The notes beneath the pieces are model-generated. The model was not told where the DNA came from. It made no database searches and saw only the letters and a list, made by a program, of their open reading frames with translations. Positions 14,795 to 23,158 of a DNA stretch of 42,771 nucleotides are shown here, in pieces. Both the position numbers and the translations under genes were made by a program. The stretch comes from Thiohalocapsa halophila (GTDB lineage: Bacteria > Pseudomonadota > Gammaproteobacteria > Chromatiales > Chromatiaceae): contig NZ_NRRV01000046.1 of assembly GCF_016583825.1 (NCBI RefSeq), positions 1-42,771 on the forward strand, read 5' to 3'. How positions within the stretch are numbered: position 1 is the first letter of the stretch; each line of letters opens with the position of its first letter.

Positions 14795-16834
14795 TCAAAC
14801 CGCGCCGATGCTCGCTATGGCACGGCGCGCGGCAGCGAAACTGAAATGATCCTCCATCACCTTCAGTCCGCCGCGCGACAAGCGCTCCCAAGTGCCTCGA
14901 TCCCGATGCAGGCGCAGTACAGCGCCAGCGAACGCCTGTGTAGTGTCCGCGAGCAAGACTGACTCTCCATCGGTCAGGAACATCCCTTCCGCGGCCTGCG
15001 GCGTAGCAACCACCGGCAGCCCGCAGGCCAGGCTCTGGTTGATCTTGCCCTTAACGCCAGCGCCGTAGCGAAGCGGTGCAACGGACAGCCGCGCCGCTTC
15101 GAACAACGGCTTCACGTCTGGAACATGACCCAGCACCCGCACGCGCTCAGACCCTAGGGCGCGAACCTCAGCCGGCGGGTCGGCACCGATCACCCAAAAG
15201 CAGATATCTGGCTCGACGGCGAGCACCCGAGGGAGGATCTTACGACAGAACCAGAGCACGCCGTCCGTATTGGGCGGGTGCGAGAAGGACCCGATAAAAA
15301 GCAGGCCGTGACGCTCGGCAAAGCCGGCCTCGCTGTACTGGATGCGATGGATATTCGACACCACGCGGACATCGGCGCGCGGCAATCGCCGCGCCAGCAG
15401 TTCGCGCTCCACGCGGCTCACGACCAGCGTGACGTCCGCCTGCGCGATAAGCCGCATCTCCTCTTGCTCGCGTCGCTGCGCGAGCCTGCGCAGGCGGGCG
15501 TCGCCGGTGAGGTCGGCGAGGCGCTGCTCGCGCAGAAAATGCAGGTCCACGGTATCGAACACCACACGCGCCTGGCGACACCGCCTGCGTGCGCTCTGCA
15601 ATAAGCGCGCGGCAGTATTGGAACGGCTCAGGATCACCAGCACATAGCGCGCGCCGCGCACACGCAAATGGTCGGGCAGCGAGCGCACATAGGGCCGGAA
15701 CAAGACCTCCACCCCCCGTTGCTGCAGGTCAGAGGCATAGGGCTCCGGCGCTTCCAGGTTGGCAGCGGCGAAGGTGACGTCGAAACCGAGCCCTTGCAGG
15801 ATCTCGATGAAATGCAGCATGCGCAATGACCCGGATTCCTTGTCCGGAGTCAGCATGTAGCTGTCGACGATCAGCGCTCGCCGCCGACTGCCCGAGGGTG
15901 GCGCATGGAGGTCCGAGTCGCCCATCAATAGCGCTCGCCAACGTTGAGTAAAGCGCTGATGACCCACGGTGCGCGCGCGGTCACCATAGCCGGCGTCACG
16001 GGACGGACCCAGCAGAACCACCCGTGCGCGCGGCTGATAGCGCACCCTGAAGCCGGCGCGCCTAGCGCGCAGCGAAAAATCGGCATCCTGGTAGAGACCT
16101 GGGGGGAGCTCCGGATCGAGCCCACCGAGAGCGGCGAACACTTCAGCACGGACCGCCATTGCGGCGCTGGAGACGACCTCGCAGTCCCGCACATAGCGGT
16201 ATTCTGGCCGCGCCGGGTCGCCACCTTGCGCCCGCGCGCGCACCGAGCCGTCGGCTTCCAGGGCATAGCCCGCCGCGAGGAGACGACCCCGCGCAGTCAA
16301 TAGACAGCTGCCCAGGACGCCAGCGTCAGGGGCGTGAGCCATGTGCGCCGTCAGCGCCGCGAGCCAGCCAGGCTGCACCTGGGTGTCAGCGTCCAAAAAG
16401 ATCAGCACGCTGCCACGCGCAAGCCGGGCGCAGTGATTGCGGCCCGCGCTCGCAGCGGCACCGTCCGTCCAACGCACCAGCCGCACCCCGGTGACCTCGC
16501 CCGAGCACTCAGCCGCCGGCGAGCGGCTGCCAACCGTCGCCCAGCGCGTAAGCACGATGACCTCATACGGGACATCGCCGCCGTAGCGCCAAAGTGCCGC
16601 CAAGCAACGCCTACAGCGCCGGGCATTACCCCCGCCCGAGACGATGATCGACGCCACCGGCGCCGCGGCAGGAGCAAAGCTAAGTGGAGCCGATGCCTTC
16701 GATCGAGCCAGCACGCGCGGCCGGGGCGGTCGCTGCGGCCGCGCCGGCCGCAGTTGGCGCCGGATCTTGGCCAGCAACACACCCAGAGGCTCGGTGCGGG
16801 CCACATGGATGGCGCGGCGCAGGTTGCGCAACAT
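14795..16834 (-). CDS. Two-domain glycosyltransferase (GT2 + GT4)
   Basis: 679 residues. Domain 1 (about 60-300) is GT2-like, with LIFLDADTQVQPGWL as its DXD region and LYQDADFSLRARRAGF. The histidine normally following in GT2 enzymes is missing (VVLLGPSRD), so this domain may be impaired. Domain 2 (about 318-679) is a GT4/GT-B fold: VFDTVDLHFLREQR, FIGSFSHPPNTDGV, ARLSVAPLRYGAGVKGK and GLPVVATPQAAEGM. The whole protein aligns by eye with the C-terminal half of the giant enzyme at 32788-38169. The start ATG has AAGGGA immediately upstream. It is the last gene of a three-gene minus-strand operon behind the type I ATPase and HlyD adaptor (46-base gap), suggesting it glycosylates the exported protein or a linked glycan. 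Acceptor and sugar are unknown. Confidence 0.9.
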   Translation of the reverse strand: MLRNLRRAIHVARTEPLGVLLAKIRRQLRPARPQRPPRPRVLARSKASAPLSFAPAAAPVASIIVSGGGNARRCRRCLAALWRYGGDVPYEVIVLTRWATVGSRSPAAECSGEVTGVRLVRWTDGAAASAGRNHCARLARGSVLIFLDADTQVQPGWLAALTAHMAHAPDAGVLGSCLLTARGRLLAAGYALEADGSVRARAQGGDPARPEYRYVRDCEVVSSAAMAVRAEVFAALGGLDPELPPGLYQDADFSLRARRAGFRVRYQPRARVVLLGPSRDAGYGDRARTVGHQRFTQRWRALLMGDSDLHAPPSGSRRRALIVDSYMLTPDKESGSLRMLHFIEILQGLGFDVTFAAANLEAPEPYASDLQQRGVEVLFRPYVRSLPDHLRVRGARYVLVILSRSNTAARLLQSARRRCRQARVVFDTVDLHFLREQRLADLTGDARLRRLAQRREQEEMRLIAQADVTLVVSRVERELLARRLPRADVRVVSNIHRIQYSEAGFAERHGLLFIGSFSHPPNTDGVLWFCRKILPRVLAVEPDICFWVIGADPPAEVRALGSERVRVLGHVPDVKPLFEAARLSVAPLRYGAGVKGKINQSLACGLPVVATPQAAEGMFLTDGESVLLADTTQAFAGAVLRLHRDRGTWERLSRGGLKVMEDHFSFAAARRAIASIGAV

Positions 16835-16880
16835 TCCCTTGCTCAGACGCGGCGATTCGAGTGGAGGGCGCGTACGTCCC

Positions 16881-18227
16881 TCAGTCCTCCCGAAACGCCT
16901 TGACCACGCGGTCGGTGATGGGACGGATCAGGTATTCGAAAAACGTCCGTTCGCCGGTCTTGATCATCACGTCAGCCGGCATGCCGGGCAACAGCGTCAA
17001 CCCCCGCAGCGTCTCCATGCCGCGCTCGGTCACCCGGATGCGTGCGAGATAATAGGGATCGCCGGTATTGTCGTCGATCAAGCGGTCTGCAGACACCGTC
17101 AGCACTCGGCCGGCCACCTTCGGCGTGGTGGCAGCGTTGAAGGCGCTGAAGCGTATATCCGCCTCCAGCCCCGGCGTGACGCGGTCGATGTCGCCCGGCT
17201 GGACCCGTGCCTCGACGATCAGGGGCTCACCCTGTGGAATGATGTCCAGGATCTTGTCCCCCGGCTGCACGACGCCGTCGACGGTGTGGACCTGCATGTC
17301 CACCACGGCACCGCTCACCGGCGCGCGAATCTCGGTGCGCTCCACGGTGCGGCTCAGTGCGCGAATGCGCTCGCGGTAGTCGGCGACCTCCGTCTCCACC
17401 TCGCTGAGGCGCTCCACCACCTCGCTCGCGAACCGCAGCCGCACCTGGCTCATCTCCAGCTCCGTCTCGCCGATCTGCACCCGCGCCGAGGCGATGGCCG
17501 AGCGATGCTCCGCCTGCTCGCCGAGCAGCTCCGCTTCCAGCCGCTCCAGCTCGCGCAGGCGGCCTTTGTCGCCCAGCTTTTGGTCAAACAGCTTGAGCAG
17601 GCCGTCGATCTCCTCCCGGTACAGCGCAATGCGCTTATCCTTGGTGTCGATCAGCGCCTGCAGCCCCTTGATCTGCTCATCCAGCTGGCCGATGCGCTTG
17701 CGCAGCACACCGATCTCGCCGGTCAGGGTCTCGCGGCGGGCCTCGAACACCCGCCGCTGGCCGCGAAGGGCCTCCCGCACCCGCGGATCATCGGCATGCT
17801 CGGTGAGATCCGGCGGGAAAACGGGCTCGGGCAGCCCGTCACGCTCGGCGAGCAGCCGCGCCTCCTCCGCCAGCAGGGCGACATACTTGCTGCGCGCGAT
17901 CTCCAGCTGCGCGCTCGGCTCGGTGTCGTCCAGGCGCACCAGCACCTCGCCGGCGTCTACCACGTCGCCCTCGTGCACCAGAATCTCTTCCACCACCCCG
18001 CCATCGCGGTGCTGGATAGTCTTGCGCGAGGTCTCCACCGTGACCACGCCGGCCGCCACCGCCGCGCTATCGATGGGCGCCACCGCCGCCCAGCCAAAGA
18101 AGCCGCCAAAGCCGATCGCCAGCACCAGCAGGCCAAGCAGCCGCTCGGAACGATCGCTGCTTGGTACCACACCGGTGTCGGGCGTGGGCACCTGCTCCAG
18201 CACGACCGGGGCATCAACTGTGCTCAT
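16881..18227 (-). CDS. Type I secretion periplasmic adaptor (HlyD/PrtE family)
   Basis: 448 residues. HlyD-family adaptors bridge the inner-membrane ABC exporter and a TolC-like outer-membrane channel. It has a short cytoplasmic N terminus and one transmembrane helix (about 29-50). A lipoyl/barrel-sandwich half-motif follows (GGVVEEILVHEGDVVDAGE, about 76-95), then a long coiled coil (about 105-300) and the second lipoyl half (VERTEIRAPVSGAVVDMQVH). A beta-barrel and the C-terminal GMPADVMIKTGERT(F) motif, characteristic of the PrtE/HlyD type, complete it. Only 18 bases separate it from the ATPase gene, so they are co-transcribed. No outer-membrane partner is encoded in the window. Confidence 0.95.
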   Translation of the reverse strand: MSTVDAPVVLEQVPTPDTGVVPSSDRSERLLGLLVLAIGFGGFFGWAAVAPIDSAAVAAGVVTVETSRKTIQHRDGGVVEEILVHEGDVVDAGEVLVRLDDTEPSAQLEIARSKYVALLAEEARLLAERDGLPEPVFPPDLTEHADDPRVREALRGQRRVFEARRETLTGEIGVLRKRIGQLDEQIKGLQALIDTKDKRIALYREEIDGLLKLFDQKLGDKGRLRELERLEAELLGEQAEHRSAIASARVQIGETELEMSQVRLRFASEVVERLSEVETEVADYRERIRALSRTVERTEIRAPVSGAVVDMQVHTVDGVVQPGDKILDIIPQGEPLIVEARVQPGDIDRVTPGLEADIRFSAFNAATTPKVAGRVLTVSADRLIDDNTGDPYYLARIRVTERGMETLRGLTLLPGMPADVMIKTGERTFFEYLIRPITDRVVKAFRED

Positions 18228-18245
18228 ATCGATCCCGCAATTGCA

Positions 18246-19979
18246 TTACGCCGACCCTCGCCCGGCAAGAGACGCCACAGCCGAGCCTTCGGGCACGCGC
18301 GGGCGCGTGACTTGCTTCAGTATCTCATCCCGCTGACCGAGCGCACTGACAGTCCCGTCCTTCAGCACGAGCACCTTGTCCACCGTCTTCAGCACCGACG
18401 GTCGGTGCGTGATCAAAAGCACCGTGGCTCCGTCTGCGCGCAGCCGCTCAATGGCGCGCGTCAGGGCCGCTTCGCCCTGTTCATCAAGATTCGAGTTCGG
18501 CTCGTCCAGCACCACCAGCACGGGCCGCCCGTAGATCGCACGCGCCAGCCCCAGGCGCTGACGCTGGCCGCCGGAGAGCACGGTCCCGCCAACGCCCACA
18601 TAGGTATCGTAGGCCTCCGGCAGCTGGTGGATCATGTCGTGGGCGCCCGCACGCTGTGCCGCATCCACAACCTGCTCGGCGTTCACGTCGCCGAAGCGAG
18701 CGATGTTTTCTTTCACTGTGCCGTCGAACAGCTCCACGTCCTGCGGGAGATAGCCCACGTAGGGCCCCAGCTCCTCCCGGTTCCAGACTGCGATATCCGC
18801 CCCATCAAGCCGTACCGTACCACTGGCCACCGGCCAAACCCCGAGCACGACGCGGGCCAGCGTGGACTTGCCGGCGGCACTCGGGCCAATCACACCGAGG
18901 CTCTCGCCGGGCGCCAATTGCAGGCTTACGCGCTTGAGCACGGGTACCTGCGCACCCGGGGGCGTCGCCACCACGTGCTCAAGGGAGAGCCGACCCAGAG
19001 GCGCCGGCAGGCTCATGCGGCGCTCCCGTGCCGGGACCAACTGCAACAGGTTCTCCAAACGCACGTACGCAGAGCGCGCCGATTGGAAGGTCTTCCACGA
19101 GTTGATCAGCATGTCGATAGGCGCGAGGGCACGGCCCATCAGAATCGAGCCGGCGATCATGACCCCGGGCGTCACGATATGCTGTACTGCCAAATATGCC
19201 CCGACGCCCAGCACCAGCGACTGCAGCATGACGCGCAGTGTCTTGCTTGCGTTGGTCAGCGTGCCCGCACGATCACTGGCGAGGCTCTGGAGACGCAGCA
19301 CCTCCAGGTGGCGCACCAGCCAGCGGCGGTGCAGGTTTTGCGCCATGCCCATGGCTTCGAGCGCTTCGGCGTTACGCAGATTGCCTTCGATGGATTGGTT
19401 GCTCGCGACGGCCAGCTGGTTCGCCCGACCGAGAGGTTTGCGGGTCACCAGTTCGTTCGCGACGGCCAACACCGCCAGCAGGGCCGCCCCAACCAAGGCG
19501 ACCATGCCGATCAGGGGATGGAGGATGAACAGCACGGCCATGTACACAGGTATCCAAGGCGCGTCGAAAAATCCCAACAAGCCTGGTCCCGTAAGGAAGC
19601 CGCGCAGTGCGCCCAAGTCCTGCATTGGCTGCGAGCCAGTGCTGCGCCCGCCGCGAAGGCCCGCGTCGAAGCTCGCCATAAAGAGGCGCGCATTCATGGT
19701 TAGATCCAAGCGACTGCTGATGCGCACGAGGATGCGCGAGCGCAGCACCTCCAGCGCTCCCATGAGCAGGTACAAGCCCAGCACGAGCAGCGTCAGGAGC
19801 AGGAGCGTCGACTGGCTGCCGCTGGTCAGCACCCGGTCATAGACCTGTAGCATGTACAAGGCAGGAGCCAGAAGCACCAAATTGATGAACAGGCTGAACA
19901 CAGCGGCGAACGCGAAGGACACGCGGCTCGCCTTGAGCGCGGCCCGCAACTCGTCGACTGGGTGCGCTGGGCTGGGCAC
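18246..19979 (-). CDS. Type I secretion ABC transporter, permease/ATPase (PrtD-like)
   Basis: 577 residues. The N-terminal half carries about six transmembrane helices (first at about 20-50). The C-terminal nucleotide-binding domain has Walker A GPSAAGKST, signature LSGGQRQRLGLARA, Walker B VLVVLDEP and the switch histidine in LLITHRPS. Length and lack of an N-terminal C39 peptidase domain match the PrtD group, which exports RTX proteases, lipases and S-layer proteins with uncleaved C-terminal signals. The start is GTG at 19979, supported by a strong GGGGAGG ribosome site (complement of 19985-19992). It heads the operon with the HlyD adaptor and glycosyltransferase and diverges from the S-layer-like gene at 20506. 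Confidence 0.96.
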   Translation of the reverse strand: MPSPAHPVDELRAALKASRVSFAFAAVFSLFINLVLLAPALYMLQVYDRVLTSGSQSTLLLLTLLVLGLYLLMGALEVLRSRILVRISSRLDLTMNARLFMASFDAGLRGGRSTGSQPMQDLGALRGFLTGPGLLGFFDAPWIPVYMAVLFILHPLIGMVALVGAALLAVLAVANELVTRKPLGRANQLAVASNQSIEGNLRNAEALEAMGMAQNLHRRWLVRHLEVLRLQSLASDRAGTLTNASKTLRVMLQSLVLGVGAYLAVQHIVTPGVMIAGSILMGRALAPIDMLINSWKTFQSARSAYVRLENLLQLVPARERRMSLPAPLGRLSLEHVVATPPGAQVPVLKRVSLQLAPGESLGVIGPSAAGKSTLARVVLGVWPVASGTVRLDGADIAVWNREELGPYVGYLPQDVELFDGTVKENIARFGDVNAEQVVDAAQRAGAHDMIHQLPEAYDTYVGVGGTVLSGGQRQRLGLARAIYGRPVLVVLDEPNSNLDEQGEAALTRAIERLRADGATVLLITHRPSVLKTVDKVLVLKDGTVSALGQRDEILKQVTRPRVPEGSAVASLAGRGSA

Positions 19980-20505
19980 AAGAATCCTCCCCGCATCGCA
20001 GAAAGCGACATTCTACGCCAAGTCGTAGCCGCAGAAACACGTTGGTCGCTGGGCCTAACTCGACGCGGGCCCCGGCACCCCCAGTCAGCCAGGGTTGTAA
20101 AATAGAAACATGCCGAAAGAGCGTCGACGCCGCCCTCGCTTGCGGTTGCAAACCACGCAGGATCAGCTACACTACTGTCAGCCGCATACCACGTGTCGTT
20201 TCTGAACAACGTGAAGCTGCCGCGACTGGCATCGGCCCGACCGCGGTTTTGGGCTTCCCGCCACTTGCGTCGGTTGCGCCCTCAAGGCATTGGTCAGGCG
20301 CACTGGTGGCGGCGTCGGGCGGTCCTGATGGCGTGCAGCCAGCCGTTGGGATCTGCGCAACTCGGCCTGCCTGAAGCGAGGCGTCGTACGAAGCTGTAGA
20401 TTGCTTGAGCGCAAACCTCGTTACCGGTAAGCTAAGGGTTGGTGTGTGAAGCCTACAGCTCAGTCCCCCCACCCCACCCTACTCAACGCGTAAGGAAGAC
20501 TCATC
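19980..20505. promoter_or_regulatory. Divergent promoter region, T1SS operon and S-layer-like gene
   Basis: About 525 bases with no convincing gene. For the minus-strand operon, TAGAAT (complement of 20010-20015) is a possible -10 close to the GTG start. For the plus-strand gene, TTGAGC (20405-20410) and TAAGCT (20428-20433) with 17-base spacing are a weak candidate, leaving a leader of about 65 bases. Neither is strong. AAGGA at 20493-20497 is the ribosome site of the 20506 gene. Confidence 0.35.
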
Positions 20506-22092
20506 ATGGCACTTTCCACCTTCGACCAGAACTTCTACTTGGCAAACAACCCAGACGTGCTCAGCGCCGTCGTGTCTGGCGCCTTCGAGAGCGCCGAGCA
20601 GCACTACATGATGTTTGGAGAGCGGGAGGGCCGCAAGCCCAACCAGTTCTTCGATCCCACAGGCTACTTGGCCAATAACGCCGATGTGCTGGCGGCGGTA
20701 CAGGCGGGCTTAATCTCCACCGGCCTTGAGCACTTCGAGCTCTTCGGGGTCAACGAGAATCGCACCCCCGGTAACCTGCCCTTCGATGAGGACTTCTACC
20801 TGGCCAACAACCAGGATGTCGCCGATGCGGTCGCAGCCGGGACCTTCACCAGCGGCTTCGAGCACTATGTGAAATTCGGCGCAGCGGAAGGCCGTCAGCC
20901 TGCTGAAGACGTGCCCGCAGGCATCACGGGTGAGGCATTCAACCTGACCCCCGAGCCCTTCGAGTCCGTCACCGGCACGCCCCAGGATGATCTTATCAAT
21001 GGCGTGATGAGCGAAAACGTGCTTGGGGACTTCACTGGCACCTTCAACACGGGTGACAGCGTCAATGGCGCTGGCGGTACGGACACTTTCAACCTATTCT
21101 TGGAAGCTGGAATTGCACCCATATGGACCCCGCCCGCAGGCTCTGCGGTCAGCGCGACTGAGGTGATCAACCTCATCTCAAACGGTGCGAATACCTTCAC
21201 CACGGATGGCGCCAATGTCGAGGCCACGTTCTTCGACGGCGCGACCCAAGTCTGGCAAGTCAACGGCTCGAACCCTGTGACCAACCTCGGCGCCGGCGTC
21301 ACCGCGGGCTTCCGCGATGGTGGCACCAGTAACGTCACGGCTGCCAATGGCGCCGATAGCGCCGCCATCGCTCTCGACAACGTCACCCCCGCCCAAACGG
21401 TCGCTGTCAACGAAGCCGCCGCCGACGATGTTCAGACTGTCTCCCTGAGCGGCACCATCGAAGAGACGCCCGGGCCCGGAGTTAGCCCATTCACGCTGAA
21501 TCTCGGCGGCCTCAGTGACGTCCAGACAGTCAACGTCGCCCTGAGCTCCGAAGCCGATCTCGGCGCCTCCAACTACAGCACTGCTACAACACTCGACGCA
21601 TCTGCCTCCACCGGCGCCGTCACCCTCAACACCGGCGGGACCGTGGAGACCGTGCTCGGCGGCTCTGCAGGCGACGACATCACCACCGGCGCGGCAACTC
21701 AGTCGGTCACGGGCAATGCTGGGGCCGATGATGTCCTCCTCACAGGTGGCACCGCCGAAGAGATCGCCATTGCTGAGGGCGATACCGGCATCACCGCGAC
21801 AACCGTTGATGACTACAACGGTTTCGTGTCCGGCGAAGACAGCTTCAACTTCGGCCTCGACGCCGGCGACGATGCCGTTAATTTTGAAGACGGCGGCCTC
21901 TCCAGCAGCTTCACGGACGGCCTGACCAACGCCAACACGGCATTCGCCAGCACCGACGGCCTCCTGTACTTCCTCACCAACGACGGTGGGGACGGCTTCC
22001 TGTTCGTGGATCGCGATGCCGACGGTTCAGCTGACGAAGGTCTCATCTTGACGGGCGTAACAACCATCAACGACACAGACATCGTCGCCTAA
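20506..22092 (+). CDS. S-layer-like / RTX-like secreted protein, likely T1SS substrate
   Basis: 528 residues without a single cysteine or N-terminal signal peptide. Residues 4-136 are three ~45-residue repeats sharing FD..FYLANN.DV..AV..G, EHY..FG and EGR.P. The remainder is rich in Gly, Asp, Thr, Asn and Ala, has almost no lysine or arginine, and contains degenerate calcium-binding turns (GGSAGDDI, GNAGADDV) like RTX or RsaA-type S-layer proteins. The end (LTGVTTINDTDIVA) has the aliphatic/hydroxylated character of type I secretion signals. A good ribosome site and a strong terminator flank it, which suits a highly expressed single-gene unit. It diverges from the PrtD/HlyD operon. An adhesin or other secreted RTX protein is the main alternative. 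Confidence 0.85.
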   Translation: MALSTFDQNFYLANNPDVLSAVVSGAFESAEQHYMMFGEREGRKPNQFFDPTGYLANNADVLAAVQAGLISTGLEHFELFGVNENRTPGNLPFDEDFYLANNQDVADAVAAGTFTSGFEHYVKFGAAEGRQPAEDVPAGITGEAFNLTPEPFESVTGTPQDDLINGVMSENVLGDFTGTFNTGDSVNGAGGTDTFNLFLEAGIAPIWTPPAGSAVSATEVINLISNGANTFTTDGANVEATFFDGATQVWQVNGSNPVTNLGAGVTAGFRDGGTSNVTAANGADSAAIALDNVTPAQTVAVNEAAADDVQTVSLSGTIEETPGPGVSPFTLNLGGLSDVQTVNVALSSEADLGASNYSTATTLDASASTGAVTLNTGGTVETVLGGSAGDDITTGAATQSVTGNAGADDVLLTGGTAEEIAIAEGDTGITATTVDDYNGFVSGEDSFNFGLDAGDDAVNFEDGGLSSSFTDGLTNANTAFASTDGLLYFLTNDGGDGFLFVDRDADGSADEGLILTGVTTINDTDIVA

Positions 22093-22137
22093 CCGATAGA
22101 CCAAGCACCCATCAAGGGTGCTCTCAAATCGACCGTT

Positions 22138-22164
22138 AACGGCCCCGTGAGGGGCCGTTTTTTT
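22138..22164 (+). terminator. Strong Rho-independent terminator of S-layer-like gene
   Basis: A perfect 9-bp stem (AACGGCCCC 22138-22146, complement 22151-22159), a GTGA tetraloop and seven T residues (22158-22164). A smaller hairpin, AGCACCC/GGGTGCT at 22104-22122, lies just before it. Confidence 0.92.
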
Positions 22165-22716
22165 GCGTACCCACCGCCCCAGCTGCACGCCCTGGGCCCA
22201 AGCCCGCCGCGCGCGGGGCTTGAGTTCGTCATATCGGACGTGCGCCGTCTTGGTGTGTACCCGCCGGCGCCCACCTCCGCGGAGCGCGTGACCGCTCCTG
22301 CCGCTGCCAGCTACCGTGCCGCAAGGTATCTTGGCATCGTCTCCCGCCCTGCTTGCTGGGGGCTCACCACCAAGCAGCTTGCCTGCTCCGTGCTGCGCAT
22401 GCAGCGAGGCTGCCTCCGAAGGACGCCCCCCTGCCTAAGCTCCCGCGGCACGCCGTTGCGCCGGAGGTTCGATGCGCAAATACCTTAGCAGCTAGCCAGA
22501 CTTACCCCAGTGTACTAAGCTTCTCTTGGGTGGGTATGGTGTGGAAAACACCTGGGATCCGAGCGTGCAAAAACTCTGAGCGCTGCTCGCTTGGACGAAC
22601 AGCCAACCAACCTCGGCTCTCGGACGCATTCCATGTCGCTGCCGCCTCTACTATCTTACAAAGGGCAGAATTCTCTCATTTTCCGCGACTTCGTTGAACA
22701 GAGGAGTTGAACACGC
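22165..22716. other. Gene-free spacer
   Basis: About 550 bases after the terminator. No open frame with protein character was seen on either strand, and no RNA gene was recognised. Base composition falls toward the right end (22500-22690), which likely holds the promoter of the next gene. A GAGGAG ribosome site lies at 22701-22706. Confidence 0.5.
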
Positions 22717-23079
22717 ATGAATATTTGCCTCCGAACAGCACTTTCTGGAGCCTTCGCAGGCGCCCTGCTCGCGCTTGGACCAGCGGTTACCTCGGCGGGA
22801 GAATCAGCACTCGCGCTTTCCTACGCTGTTCAGGACAACGGTGAAGGCTTCGTCGACTTTACGCTGGAGGCCCAGAACATCAGTTCTGCGCCGGCCTTTG
22901 GCGTCGTTGTGCAAGAAGCGTCCGGCCAGTATCCGGCCCTGTTCTATGGGGACATCCAGCCCGGCGAGGTGGTCGGTCAACAGGTCTACCTGACCTACCA
23001 AGGGGAACCACCCCGTTTGGCCTGGTCAGTGTCATACACGGACGACGCGGGCAACTACGTATCTGTGCTCGGCGACTGA
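22717..23079 (+). CDS. Small secreted protein of unknown function
   Basis: 120 residues. An N-terminal signal peptide (hydrophobic core to about residue 23, cleavage likely after TSA) is followed by about 95 residues of beta-strand-rich sequence: ALSYAVQDNGEGFVDFTLEA, then FGVVVQEAS and ARLAWSVSYTDDAG-like strands. The shape suggests a single Ig-like or other beta-sandwich domain exposed outside the cytoplasm. There is no cysteine in the mature part. A GAGGAG site 10 bases upstream supports the start. It lies 79 bases before the large VWA/protease gene and may be co-transcribed with it. I do not recognise the family. Confidence 0.7.
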   Translation: MNICLRTALSGAFAGALLALGPAVTSAGESALALSYAVQDNGEGFVDFTLEAQNISSAPAFGVVVQEASGQYPALFYGDIQPGEVVGQQVYLTYQGEPPRLAWSVSYTDDAGNYVSVLGD

Positions 23080-23158
23080 TCAACACGCCAAAACCGCGCT
23101 GCGGTCTTGGTCGGACCGCTAACTCTGCAAACAAAAAGGGAGCACTAGTGAATCACTC

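Noticed and set aside
16644..19703. 1019-codon open frame on the plus strand, antisense to the type I secretion operon
   Set aside because: It is rich in His, Arg and Gln with no domain or ribosome site, a usual shadow of high-GC genes; the minus strand encodes clear PrtD, HlyD and glycosyltransferase proteins.
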